Positions 7,160 to 15,329 of a DNA stretch of 35,931 bases are shown here, in pieces (positions within the stretch are counted from its first letter, which is position 1; the number at the start of each line of letters is the position of its first letter). Both the position numbers and the translations under genes were made by a program. The stretch spans positions 1-35,931 of the forward strand of contig CAYQTA010000061.1 in NCBI GenBank assembly GCA_964420365.1. The letters are read 5' to 3'. The notes beneath the pieces were generated by a model that was given only the letters and a program-made list of their open reading frames with translations, searched no databases and was not told where the DNA came from. The DNA comes from JAMOQA01 sp964420365. GTDB lineage: Bacteria; Acidobacteriota; Polarisedimenticolia; J045.

Positions 7160-8428
7160 ATGCCCCGCTACTACGCCCACACCCTCGGCTGCAAGCTGAA
7201 CCAGGCCGACACGGCCGTCGCCGAGGGAATCCTGCGCGCCCACGGGTGGGAGCCGGTCGCCGACCCCGCCGCCGCGGACCTCGTGCTCCTGAACACCTGC
7301 ACGGTCACGTCCCGGGCCGACGCGGAGGCCCGTCGTCTCGCGCGGAAGTTTCGCCGGGAGAATCCCGGCGCCCGGCTGGTCGCTCTCGGCTGCTACGCGG
7401 AGCGGGCCGCGGCGGACCTCGCGCGGCTCGGCGTGTTCGACGCGATCGTCGGCCACCGGGAGCGAGAGGCCCGTCTCCCGCAGGCCCTCCTCGGTCACCC
7501 GCCCCGGGTCCCGTGGGAAGCGCTGCCCGCCTTCGCGGACCGGAGCCGGGCGTGGCTCAAGGTCCAGGAAGGTTGCGACCTCGCCTGCACCTACTGCGCG
7601 GTGCGCCTCGTGCGGGGCCCTTCCCGCTCGGTGCCGATCCCGGAGGTCCTGCGCCGCCTCGAGGACCTGGCGGCGCGCGGCGTGCGCGAGGTGGGGCTCA
7701 CCGGGATCAACACCGGCGACTGGGGCCGCGACCTCGATCGACCGCTGGAGCTCGCGGACCTGCTGGAGGCGATCCTCGACCGGGACCTGCCCCTCCGGGT
7801 GCGCCTGAACTCCCTCGAGCCCCGGACCGTCACCCCGCGCGTCCTCGGGCTGATGGCGGCCGCCCCCGCACGGCTGGTCCCGCACCTGCAGGTCCCGCTC
7901 CAGAGCGGTTCCGACCGTGTCCTCGCCCGGATGGGGCGCAACTACCGGACGGCCCTCTACCGGGACGTGATCGAGCGGGCGGTGGCCACGGTGCCGGACA
8001 TCTGCGTCGGGGCGGACGTGATCACCGGGTTCCCCGGGGAGACCGAGGCCGACCACGAGGAGACCGTGCGGTTCCTCGAGGGGCTCCCCCTCGCCTACCT
8101 CCACGTGTTCTCGTTCAGTCCCCGGCCCGGAACCCGGGCGGCCGATCTTCCCGGCCCGGTGCGGCCGGACGTGGTCCGGCACCGGACGACCCGGCTCCGG
8201 GCGCTGGCGGCGGCGATGCGTCGCCGCTTCCGGGAGAGGATGGTCGGGCGCACCCTGGAGGTCCTCTCCCTTCACGCCCACGCGGAGGATGGTTCCACCC
8301 GTGCCCTGACCGGGAACTACATCGAGGTCCTGGTGCCGGGAGTCCCCCCCGGGAAGCTCCTGCCGGTCCGGCTCCTCTCCCTCCTCCCGGACGGCGAGCG
8401 CATGCGCGGCGAGCCGCCCGCCGCCTGA
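7160..8428 (+). CDS. mtaB: tRNA t6A37 methylthiotransferase
   Basis: 422 residues, full length for MtaB. Converts N6-threonylcarbamoyladenosine-37 to its 2-methylthio form in tRNAs, using two [4Fe-4S] clusters and S-adenosylmethionine. The N-terminal UPF0004 domain has its three cluster cysteines (Cys11 in TLGCKLNQ, Cys47 in NTCTVT, Cys78 in GCYAE). The radical SAM domain has Cys139-x3-Cys143-x2-Cys146 (GCDLACTYC). A C-terminal TRAM-like domain ends with LTGNYIEVLVPG. The TLGCKLNQ start and "B-type" spacing favour MtaB over MiaB or RimO. The following thioredoxin-like gene begins 19 nt downstream and may be cotranscribed. Confidence 0.93.
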   Translation: MPRYYAHTLGCKLNQADTAVAEGILRAHGWEPVADPAAADLVLLNTCTVTSRADAEARRLARKFRRENPGARLVALGCYAERAAADLARLGVFDAIVGHREREARLPQALLGHPPRVPWEALPAFADRSRAWLKVQEGCDLACTYCAVRLVRGPSRSVPIPEVLRRLEDLAARGVREVGLTGINTGDWGRDLDRPLELADLLEAILDRDLPLRVRLNSLEPRTVTPRVLGLMAAAPARLVPHLQVPLQSGSDRVLARMGRNYRTALYRDVIERAVATVPDICVGADVITGFPGETEADHEETVRFLEGLPLAYLHVFSFSPRPGTRAADLPGPVRPDVVRHRTTRLRALAAAMRRRFRERMVGRTLEVLSLHAHAEDGSTRALTGNYIEVLVPGVPPGKLLPVRLLSLLPDGERMRGEPPAA

Positions 8429-8447
8429 CGGCACGAAGGAGGTCCGG

Positions 8448-9542
8448 ATGCCCCGCCCCCCCGTCCTCTCCCTGTTCCTTCCACTGCTGCTCCTCCTCGC
8501 CCCCGCGGCACTTGCCGATCGATCCGCGGCGCCGGGCCCGGGGGAAACGACCGGGGTGAAGTGGTTCGAGGGCAGCCTCGAGCAGGCCCTCGCCCGGGCA
8601 CGGGCGGAGCGCAAGCTGGTCCTGGTGGACTGCTGGGCCCGCTGGTGTCGCTACTGCCGCGTGATGGACCAGAAGACCTGGGCCCTGCCGGAGGTCGCGC
8701 GGGTCGTCCAGCAGGAGACGATCCCGATGAAGGCCGAGGTCGACGCGCACCGGGGAGTCGGCAGGTCCTGGCAGGAACGGTACGGCGTCCTCGCCCTGCC
8801 GGCGGTGCTGATCCTCGAGCCCCGGGAGGGGAAGAAGCTCGAGCACCTCCTCGGGTTCCAGGACGCAGCCCACGTGCTCGAGGCGATCGACCGGGCGCGC
8901 GCGGCGGCGTTCCCCGAGGACGAAACCCGGGCGGCGGGGGACGACCCCGGGGCCCTCGCGCGGGCCGGGGGGCGCCTGGCCCGCGCGGGGCGGAGGAAGG
9001 AGGCCGTCGAGGTCCTGGAGCGCGCCATCGAGCTGGACCGGGACTGCCGTCACGATGCCCGGGACGACGCCGCCCTCGCGCTCGCCCCCCTGCTCGACGC
9101 GGGGGACGGCTTCCGGGTCCTCGCGGAAGCATGGGAGGCCTGCCCCCGGGCATCCGCCCGTGCCGAGCTGTGGCAACGGCTCCGGGAGGCGGGCGAGGCG
9201 CTGGCCGACCAGGCCCCCTGGGGAGAGCTGCTCGCCCGGCGCGTCCGGGAGACGCCGGACGACCCGGAGGCCGCGTGCGACCGTGCCCGGTGGCTGCTCG
9301 GCCCCGGGAAGGACCCGGAAGCCGCCCTGCCGCTGGCCCGGAAGGCGGCCGCCCTGGCGCCGGAGGATCCCCGGCCCTGGGCCCTCGTGGCCCGGGCCCT
9401 CCACGCCCTGGGCCGCGACCGGGAGGCGCTGGCCGCCATCGGGAAGGCCATCGACCTCGCCCCCTGGGACGAGGACCTGCGGGACCTCCGGCTCGAGATC
9501 AGCCTGGCGGCCCGCCGCGGGCGTGGGCAGGAAGGGAAGTGA
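8448..9542 (+). CDS. Periplasmic thioredoxin-like protein with TPR region
   Basis: 364 residues. Signal peptide of about 23 residues (hydrophobic LFLPLLLLLAP core, ALA cleavage site). A thioredoxin fold of the DsbD-C/thioredoxin_7 kind spans about residues 36-150, with active-site WCRYC (Cys67, Cys70), an extra Cys62 just before it, and the cis-Pro segment YGVLALPAVLIL near 109-120. The C-terminal half is helical with TPR-like repeats (residues about 165-195 and 285-350, e.g. KEAVEVLERAIELD and REALAAIGKAIDLAP). A probable periplasmic thiol-disulfide exchange protein whose TPRs bind partners; the redox partner is not evident. ATG with AAGGAGG upstream. Confidence 0.85.
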   Translation: MPRPPVLSLFLPLLLLLAPAALADRSAAPGPGETTGVKWFEGSLEQALARARAERKLVLVDCWARWCRYCRVMDQKTWALPEVARVVQQETIPMKAEVDAHRGVGRSWQERYGVLALPAVLILEPREGKKLEHLLGFQDAAHVLEAIDRARAAAFPEDETRAAGDDPGALARAGGRLARAGRRKEAVEVLERAIELDRDCRHDARDDAALALAPLLDAGDGFRVLAEAWEACPRASARAELWQRLREAGEALADQAPWGELLARRVRETPDDPEAACDRARWLLGPGKDPEAALPLARKAAALAPEDPRPWALVARALHALGRDREALAAIGKAIDLAPWDEDLRDLRLEISLAARRGRGQEGK

Positions 9543-9600
9543 GCGGCTCCCCGCGGACTGGACCGGGCGCTCCCGGACCCCTACGTTCTGCCGGGGAACC

Positions 9601-9963
9601 ATGAGCCCGGTCACCATCGAGGCGGTCTACGAGCGGGTGCCCACCGCGCCGGAGCGGCGGGCCCCGGCACGGGTGCGCCTCGGCTTCCGCGCCCGTTTCT
9701 CCGCGGGCGAGGTGAACGACGGGACGGGAACGGCCGGATCCGCTCCCACGCCTCGGTCCCCGGGGGCGCCGGGCCGCGGCCCCGTCCCCTCGAGGCCCGC
9801 GACGAGGGCCCTCGTGCGGTACCGGGGCGGGGGGCCGCGGCGCGGCCCCCGGGAGGCGGTGCCGAACCCTGCCCTGCTCGGCTACGCCCCCGACGGCGGG
9901 CCCCTGCCCCTCGCCCTGGCCGGGACCGGCGGGGCGGGAAGCCACCTGGACCTCCTGGCCTGA
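9601..9963 (+). CDS. Small protein of unknown function
   Basis: 120 residues, no family recognised. No signal peptide or membrane segment. The first 40 residues look protein-like (MSPVTIEAVYERVPTAPERR, then an Arg/Phe-rich stretch); the middle is rich in Gly, Pro and Arg and probably disordered; the end is again moderately hydrophobic (PLALAGTGG). Third codon positions are strongly G/C, as in neighbours, which supports coding but is weak evidence in such a genome. A TACGTT -10-like box at 9582-9587 would start RNA only a few bases before the ATG, so it may be nearly leaderless; no proper ribosome site is present. An alternative is that 9543-10001 is non-coding. Confidence 0.5.
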   Translation: MSPVTIEAVYERVPTAPERRAPARVRLGFRARFSAGEVNDGTGTAGSAPTPRSPGAPGRGPVPSRPATRALVRYRGGGPRRGPREAVPNPALLGYAPDGGPLPLALAGTGGAGSHLDLLA

Positions 9964-9977
9964 CCCCCGGGGCGCGG

Positions 9978-10007
9978 TTGCCAGCCCCCGTCCCCCTTCG
10001 CTATCTT
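9978..10007 (+). promoter_or_regulatory. Promoter of the tandem porin genes
   Basis: TTGCCA (9978-9983), an 18-nt spacer and TATCTT (10002-10007). The same TATCTT element precedes the DedA gene at 15-20. The expected start near 10014 leaves a 115-nt leader that contains the stem at 10038-10064. Confidence 0.5.
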
Positions 10008-10037
10008 GGGCCGCTTCCCGGCGGGCGCCGGGGCAGG

Positions 10038-10064
10038 GGTTCGTGTGCATGGGGGCCACGAACC
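10038..10064 (+). promoter_or_regulatory. Stem-loop in the porin leader
   Basis: A perfect 8-bp stem, GGTTCGTG (10038-10045) and CACGAACC (10057-10064), with an 11-nt loop. It is less GC-biased than most local dyads, so it is less likely to be chance. It matches no riboswitch class I know. Confidence 0.4.
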
Positions 10065-10128
10065 GCCACGGGTTCACGCACCGCCGCCGGGCCGACGAGC
10101 GGCCGCGGCGCGAACAGGAGACCGGTCG

Positions 10129-11364
10129 ATGCGGACGATGGCACGCTTCCTTCTCGTGACCCTCCTCGTCCTCCTTCCCGTCGCGGCCCTGGCCGGTGAC
10201 GCGGGCAAGGGGGACAACGGCTTCTACATCGCCGACGGCGACTTCACGCTGAACACCGAGTTCCGGGTCCAGACGGTCGGCACCTGGACGGACAACGACA
10301 TCGACCTTTCGGGAGACATCTGGGACACCCTCGGGATGCGCGAGACCGACATCGACCCGAAGACCGACTTCTCCGTCCGCCGCGCCCGGATCGGGTTCTT
10401 CGGCCAGGCGTTCTACCCGTGGCTGAAGTACCGGGTGACGATGGACTTCGGCGAGGGCGAGAGCGACCTCATGGACGCGTTCATCCGGATGGAGTTCTCC
10501 GACAAGAACAACTGGACCTTCGGCCAGTTCAAGGCCCTCTTCGACTGGTTCGAGCTGGTCGATTCCAGGTACCAGGCGTTCACCACGCGCCCCTGGGGCA
10601 CCCGCATGTACGCTCCCGCCCGGGACGTCGGGATCATGTATTCCGGGCACAGCGAGGGGAACCGGGTGAGCTGGGGCCTGGCCATCCAGAACGGGAACGG
10701 GGCCAACACCGCGGGGAACGACAACGACGACTTCCTCGCCACGCTGCGGATCGCCGTGCAGAACGAGGGCGGCTTCGCGCCGCGGGCGGCCACGTACGAG
10801 CGGCCCGACCACGTCGCCTGGACGTTCGGCGTGGCCTTCCTCGACAACCCGGTGGGCGGGCTGGCCGCGGACGACTCGGGCACGCCGTGCTCCCCCGGGA
10901 TCTCGAGGCACTGCCGCTACTACACGGACGACGTCAAGGCCTGGGAGGTCTTCGGCGCGGTCCGGGCGGGCCGGCTCGACCTGAACGCGACCTGGCAGAG
11001 CTGGACGATGGAAGACCAGGCGGTGAACGCCAGGGGCAACTGGACCGACTACGAGTTCAGCTACTGGAACCTGGATCTCGGCGTGTTCGTCGCTCCCTCC
11101 TGGCAGATCGTCGGCCGGTACGGGCAGTGGGAGACCGACAAGGCCTACGACACGGTCACCTGGGACGGCTCGACGCTGAGCGACGAGCAGGTCACCGAGT
11201 GGCGTATCGGCATCAACCACTACTTCGGCTCCGACAACTTCAAGCTCCAGCTCGACTACGGCGAGGTGGAAACGGAGACGAACGACTGGATCTCCGGCCT
11301 CGGCCGCGGCACCTGGACCGGCACCGGCTCCGGCGTGACCCTCAGCCTCTACTTCTGGATCTGA
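10129..11364 (+). CDS. OprO/OprP-type porin, copy 1
   Basis: 411 residues, outer-membrane beta-barrel of the phosphate-selective porin O/P family. Signal peptide about 23 residues (RFLLVTLLVLLPVAALA). The family core is seen in FSVRRARIGFFGQAFYPWLK (near residue 84) and in the GQFKALFDW segment, followed by many alternating amphipathic strands ending in SLYFWI. OprP/OprO proteins admit phosphate or polyphosphate through a lysine ladder in Pseudomonas; substrate here cannot be inferred. The start at 10129 is preferred because AGGAG (10116-10120) lies 8 nt upstream; a second ATG is three codons later. The next gene, 49 nt downstream, is a paralogue. Both carry the unusual Cys-x-PGISR-x-Cys loop after an NPVGGL motif. 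Confidence 0.87.
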   Translation: MRTMARFLLVTLLVLLPVAALAGDAGKGDNGFYIADGDFTLNTEFRVQTVGTWTDNDIDLSGDIWDTLGMRETDIDPKTDFSVRRARIGFFGQAFYPWLKYRVTMDFGEGESDLMDAFIRMEFSDKNNWTFGQFKALFDWFELVDSRYQAFTTRPWGTRMYAPARDVGIMYSGHSEGNRVSWGLAIQNGNGANTAGNDNDDFLATLRIAVQNEGGFAPRAATYERPDHVAWTFGVAFLDNPVGGLAADDSGTPCSPGISRHCRYYTDDVKAWEVFGAVRAGRLDLNATWQSWTMEDQAVNARGNWTDYEFSYWNLDLGVFVAPSWQIVGRYGQWETDKAYDTVTWDGSTLSDEQVTEWRIGINHYFGSDNFKLQLDYGEVETETNDWISGLGRGTWTGTGSGVTLSLYFWI

Positions 11365-11413
11365 CGCCCCGGGACCGTTTCCTCCCGGACCGAGAACCCG
11401 AGGAGATCGAACG

Positions 11414-12739
11414 ATGACGAGAACACGGAGGATCACGGCGGTCCTGGTGGCGGCGGTCCTCGCGGTCACCCTGCTCACCGCGCTCCCGGCCCGCGCGGGC
11501 GACGCGTCCGCCGACGAAAACGGCTTCCGGATCACCGAGGGAGAGACCTTCTCCCTGGACATGCACTTCCTGGTCCAGTTCCAGGCGGTGCGGGACAAGC
11601 TGCGCACCCGGGTCAACGGCAGCTACTGGCGCTGGTACGACTGGGCCGGGTTTCCCGACGCTCCCCGGTCGAGCACGACGCCGGCCACGGACTCGTTCAA
11701 CGTCCGGCGGGCCCGGGTGATCTTCACCGGGAAGGCGTTCCAGCCCTGGCTCTCCTTCCGGGTGGAGATCGAGAGCAGCTCCCGGGAGACCAGCGACCCC
11801 GACCTGATGGACGCGTACGTGCGGCTCGGGGGCGACCGGGGCTTCGCCGCGACGATCGGGCAGTTCAAGGCCCCGTTCGACGTCTTCCGCCTGGCGCGCT
11901 CCTGGAAGCAGCTCTTCGCCGAGCGCCCCCTTCCGGCGGACCAGCTCGCGCCCGGCCGGGACATCGGCCTGGGCCTCGACTGGCGGAGCGAGTCCGGCCG
12001 CTACCTGGTGCAGGTCGCGGCCCAGAACGGCTCGGGGCGCAACCTGCCGGACACGGACGACGGGATCATGACCACCGTCCGCCTCGAGGTGCAGAACGAG
12101 GGCGGGTTCGCCTACGACCTGTCCGGCGTGACGCGGCCGGAGGACCTCCAGTACACCTTCGGCGTCGCCTGGCTGAACAACCCGGTGGGGGGACTCGTCG
12201 ACGCCGACAGCCACTCCACCTGCCTGCCCGGCATTTCCCGGAAGTGCGTCTACGACACCAGCGACCAGCAGGCCCTCGAGCTGTTCGGCGCCATCCGGGC
12301 GCGCGGGTTCCAGGCTACCGTGAGCTGGCAGTCCTGGACCTTCGAGGACGGCCGCGTGACGAACGTCTCCGGGAAGACGGCCGACCGCGACTTCACGGCC
12401 CTCGAGGTCGAGGCGGGCCTCTTCCTCGCCGAGAAGGTGGAGGTGGCCGGCCTCTACTCGCGTACCGAGGACGACGACTACTCGCTCGGGAGCGCGATCC
12501 TTTCCGGGAACGTTCTCGTCGCGGAGCAGTGGGACAAGTTCGAGAGCCAGCAGTTCGGCCTGGGCGTCAACTGGTACTTCGACGAGCACAACCTGAAGCT
12601 GCACGTCGGCTGGCTCAACACGAAGCGGCGGATGCGGACCCGGGCCCGCGAGGTCGCTTCCGGGTTCTCGGTCGGCCACGACGGGAAGATCACGCACGAG
12701 GTGCCGGCGATCTACGCCATGCTGAGCTTCTACCTCTGA
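11414..12739 (+). CDS. OprO/OprP-type porin, copy 2
   Basis: 441 residues, clear paralogue of the preceding gene: the same order of FNVRRARVIFTGKAFQPWL, GQFKAPFDVFRL, VQNEGGF, NPVGGL, CLPGISRKC and WQSWTFED motifs. Signal peptide about 28 residues ending ALPARA. The last residues (MLSFYL) form a terminal barrel strand. No promoter or terminator in the 49-nt gap, so it is likely cotranscribed with copy 1, with GAGGAG 7 nt before the ATG. The two have diverged enough (different loops, extra strand material in copy 2) to suggest different solute preference or regulation rather than a recent duplication. Confidence 0.87.
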   Translation: MTRTRRITAVLVAAVLAVTLLTALPARAGDASADENGFRITEGETFSLDMHFLVQFQAVRDKLRTRVNGSYWRWYDWAGFPDAPRSSTTPATDSFNVRRARVIFTGKAFQPWLSFRVEIESSSRETSDPDLMDAYVRLGGDRGFAATIGQFKAPFDVFRLARSWKQLFAERPLPADQLAPGRDIGLGLDWRSESGRYLVQVAAQNGSGRNLPDTDDGIMTTVRLEVQNEGGFAYDLSGVTRPEDLQYTFGVAWLNNPVGGLVDADSHSTCLPGISRKCVYDTSDQQALELFGAIRARGFQATVSWQSWTFEDGRVTNVSGKTADRDFTALEVEAGLFLAEKVEVAGLYSRTEDDDYSLGSAILSGNVLVAEQWDKFESQQFGLGVNWYFDEHNLKLHVGWLNTKRRMRTRAREVASGFSVGHDGKITHEVPAIYAMLSFYL

Positions 12740-12761
12740 GCTCGCCCGGCACGCGGGATGC

Positions 12762-12792
12762 GAAACGGCCCGGGCCTGGCCCGGGCCGTTTC
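12762..12792. terminator. Bidirectional terminator
   Basis: A perfect 14-bp stem (GAAACGGCCCGGGC 12762-12775, complement 12779-12792) with a CTG loop. The ends give AAA on one side and TTTC on the other, as expected for a terminator serving both the porin operon and the convergent cyclophilin gene. Confidence 0.8.
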
Positions 12793-12833
12793 CCTTCGCT
12801 CCCGGCACGCGGAAGCGGGGCGCGGCGGTCCTC

Positions 12834-13439
12834 CTACTTCTCGAGGATCGTCACCTTCTCGATCACGATGGGCGGCGCGGGCAGGTTCGTGAACGCGCCG
12901 CCCGCGTTGACCGTCTCGGCCTTGCCGATCTTCTCGACGACGTCCTGGCCCTTGACGACCTTGCCGAAGACCGCGTAGCCCGGGTTCCGGCGGTTCTTGT
13001 CCAGGCCCACGTTGTCGACCAGGTTGATGAAGAACTGGCTGGTCGCGGAGTTCGGGTCGTTCGTGCGGGCCATCGCGATCGTGTAGCGCCGGTTCGAAGC
13101 GTTCGCCTCGAGCGGAATCGGGTCGTGGGTCGGTTTCTCCCTGCGGTCCCTGGTGTAGCCGCCACCCTGGATCACGAAGCCCGGGATCACCCGGTGAAAG
13201 ATCGTCCCGTCGTAGAACCCCTCCCGGGCGTACCGCAGGAAGTTCTCCACGGTCTTCGGGGCCTTGTCCGGCCACAACTCGACGACCATCGTGCCCACGT
13301 TCGTCCGAATCTCGACCATCGGCTTCTTCTCCTCGGCGGCCTTCCCCTTCCCCGGGGCGCCGGCGAACGCGAGCCCGAGGGCCGCGAGGCCCGCGAGAAC
13401 GCCCGCGAGCCCGACCAGGATCCTGTTCCGTCGCTGCAT
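12834..13439 (-). CDS. Peptidyl-prolyl cis-trans isomerase, cyclophilin type
   Basis: 201 residues. An N-terminal hydrophobic segment (residues 8-27, GLAGVLAGLAALGLAFAGA) acts as signal peptide or anchor, so it is likely periplasmic, similar to PpiA. The cyclophilin domain covers about residues 41-200: FHRVIPGFVIQGGGY (catalytic Arg in FHR) and SATSQFFINLVDN are diagnostic. Catalyses Xaa-Pro isomerisation during folding of exported proteins. ATG at 13439 with AAGGAG upstream. A minus-strand promoter with ATGCCC (13512-13507), 17 nt spacer and TACACT (13489-13484) is plausible. It is divergent from the PilT-like gene. Confidence 0.93.
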   Translation of the reverse strand: MQRRNRILVGLAGVLAGLAALGLAFAGAPGKGKAAEEKKPMVEIRTNVGTMVVELWPDKAPKTVENFLRYAREGFYDGTIFHRVIPGFVIQGGGYTRDRREKPTHDPIPLEANASNRRYTIAMARTNDPNSATSQFFINLVDNVGLDKNRRNPGYAVFGKVVKGQDVVEKIGKAETVNAGGAFTNLPAPPIVIEKVTILEK

Positions 13440-13519
13440 CGGCTTTCTCCTTGCTTTCCCCTTCCGGGGGTGTCTGCCGCCGCAGTGTAGCCCCCGGTGC
13501 CCCGCGGGGCATCCCGCGC

Positions 13520-13548
13520 GTGCCCCGGGGGCCGCCGGTCCCTAGATT
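13520..13548 (+). promoter_or_regulatory. Possible promoter of the PilT-like gene
   Basis: GTGCCC (13520-13525), a 17-nt spacer and TAGATT (13543-13548), followed by AGAGGAGG and the GTG start at 13576. The -35 is weak; the box resembles those before the ACP gene and the porins. Confidence 0.4.
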
Positions 13549-13575
13549 GCCGAGGGGGGGAGAGGAGGATGCCGC

Positions 13576-15189
13576 GTGGCCCAGCTCGACCGGTTCTTCG
13601 GTGTGCTCGTGGAAAAGGGCGCCCGGGAGCTCCGCCTTGCGGCGGGCCGGGCCCCGGTCTTCGTCTTCCCGGAGGGACCCCGGGCCGCCTCCTCGGCACG
13701 TCCGTCGGGTCCCCAGGTCCTGGCCCTGCTTGCCGAGGTGCTGCCCCCCGAGGCGATCACGACCTTCCAGCAGAACGGCCACCTGGCCGCAACCCTCGAG
13801 CGGCCGGGCATGCCCGCCCTCGAGCTGGAGCTCACCGGTTCGCCCGAGGAACCCACGGCGGTGATCCGGCCGGCGGCGGTCCCGGCTCCCCGGGGGATCC
13901 CGGTGGCGCCACCGGACCCGGCCGGGAGCCCCGCCCCGGAACCGTCTTCGCCCGCCACGCCGACCCCACCGCCTTCCCCCGGTCCGGACCCCGCGGTGGT
14001 CGCGCCGGCCCCCGCCCCGCCGCCGGTCCGGGAAGCGCCCCCGGCCCCCACGCCCGGGCCCCCGCCGGCCGCCGGGGACGGTCCCCCGATCGACGCGCTC
14101 TTCCGCGAGATGGTCTCCCGGGGTGCCTCGGACCTCCACGTCTCCAGCGACGAGCGGCCGATGCTCCGGGTGGACGGAAGGATGCTCCGGCTCGAGGGCT
14201 GGCCCGTGCTCGGCCCCGAGCGGGTCATGGAACTGCTGCTGCCGATCATCCCCGAGAAGAACCGGGAGGAGTTCGAGCGAACCGCGGACACCGACTTCGC
14301 CTACGAGATCCCGGGGCTCGCCCGCTTCCGGGCCAACGTCTTCCGCGACCGGAAGGGACCGGGAGCGGTCTTCCGCGTGATCCCGTCCAGGATCCTCACG
14401 GCCGAGGACCTCGGGCTCTCCTCCCACATCCTCGACCTCTGCCGGCTGACCAAGGGGCTGGTCCTCGTCACGGGCCCCACCGGGTCCGGGAAGTCGACGA
14501 CCCTGACGGCCCTGATCGATCACATCAACACGATCCGCAACGACCACATCATCACGATCGAGGACCCGATCGAGTTCGTCCACGAGAACCGGAACTGCCT
14601 GATCAACCAGCGGGAGGTCGGCACCCATACCGAGTCGTTCAAGCGGGCCCTCCGGGCGGCGCTGCGGGAGGACCCGGACATCGTCCTCGTCGGCGAGATG
14701 CGGGACCTCGAGACGATCTCGATCGCGATCGAGACCGCGGAGACCGGCCACCTCGTGTTCGGCACCCTCCACACGACGACCGCCGTCTCGACCGTCGACC
14801 GGATCATCGACCAGTTCCCCGCCGACCGGCAGGCCCAGGTCCGGATGATGCTGTCCGAGTCCCTCAAGGGAGTGATCTCCCAGACCCTCTGCCGGAAGAT
14901 CGGCGGCGGGCGGATCGCGGCCCTCGAGGTCCTGATCGGGATTCCGTCGGTGGCCAACCTGATCCGCGAGGGGAAGACCTTCCAGATCCCCTCGATCATG
15001 CAGACCGGCAAGCGCTACGGGATGATCACGCTGAACGAGGCGCTGCTGAACCTGGTGCGCGGGGAGAAGATCACGGCCGAGGAGGCGTACATGAAGGCGG
15101 TCGACAAGACGACCATGCTGGACGCCCTGCGGCGCGAGGGGTGCGACCTCGCCTTCCTCGAGTCCGCCGAGGAACCCGCACCGGCCTGA
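13576..15189 (+). CDS. PilT/PilU-family retraction ATPase, N-terminal domain duplicated
   Basis: 537 residues against about 345-370 for usual PilT. The C-terminal 370 residues are a complete PilT: the N-terminal PAS-like domain (MVSRGASDLHVS, residues 179-190), Walker A GPTGSGKST (300-308), the IEDPIEFVHEN segment (328-338), RALREDPDIVLVGEMRD spanning 358-377, and the GHLVFGTLHT motif (391-400). Residues 1-98 look like a diverged second copy of the PAS-like domain (LVEKGARELRLAAG aligns with MVSRGASDLHVSSD). A Pro/Ala-rich linker (about 100-170) joins them. These hexameric ATPases drive type IV pilus retraction at the inner membrane; no other pil gene is nearby. Start GTG, with AGAGGAGG 8 nt upstream; an ATG at 13569 is out of frame. 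Confidence 0.92.
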   Translation: MAQLDRFFGVLVEKGARELRLAAGRAPVFVFPEGPRAASSARPSGPQVLALLAEVLPPEAITTFQQNGHLAATLERPGMPALELELTGSPEEPTAVIRPAAVPAPRGIPVAPPDPAGSPAPEPSSPATPTPPPSPGPDPAVVAPAPAPPPVREAPPAPTPGPPPAAGDGPPIDALFREMVSRGASDLHVSSDERPMLRVDGRMLRLEGWPVLGPERVMELLLPIIPEKNREEFERTADTDFAYEIPGLARFRANVFRDRKGPGAVFRVIPSRILTAEDLGLSSHILDLCRLTKGLVLVTGPTGSGKSTTLTALIDHINTIRNDHIITIEDPIEFVHENRNCLINQREVGTHTESFKRALRAALREDPDIVLVGEMRDLETISIAIETAETGHLVFGTLHTTTAVSTVDRIIDQFPADRQAQVRMMLSESLKGVISQTLCRKIGGGRIAALEVLIGIPSVANLIREGKTFQIPSIMQTGKRYGMITLNEALLNLVRGEKITAEEAYMKAVDKTTMLDALRREGCDLAFLESAEEPAPA

Positions 15190-15211
15190 TTGCCTGGGAC
15201 CCGGCACCGGC

Positions 15212-15231
15212 GGGCGGCCTGCCGGCCGCCC
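15212..15231. terminator. Terminator hairpin after the PilT-like gene
   Basis: A perfect 8-bp stem, GGGCGGCC (15212-15219) and GGCCGCCC (15224-15231), with a TGCC loop, 22 nt after the PilT-like stop. Confidence 0.55.
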
Positions 15232-15270
15232 CTACCGGAACCCTCGAAACGCGACCCGCGGGGTTCGCAG

Positions 15271-15290
15271 GGGTCGCCGGAAGGCGACCC
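15271..15290. terminator. Second hairpin, with a GGAA tetraloop
   Basis: A perfect 8-bp stem, GGGTCGCC (15271-15278) and GGCGACCC (15283-15290), closed by GGAA, a stable GNRA tetraloop when read on the plus strand. It lies 39 nt beyond the stop of the convergent deaminase gene and could serve both genes. Confidence 0.5.
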
Positions 15291-15329
15291 GGGCGGCGCG
15301 CAGCACCGCGCCGGGCGCGCGGCCCGCGG

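Noticed and set aside
12730..15207. An 825-codon minus-strand frame opposite the PilT-like gene and the porin terminator
   Set aside because: It overlaps the true cyclophilin gene in another frame and the terminator; translation has no recognisable domain.
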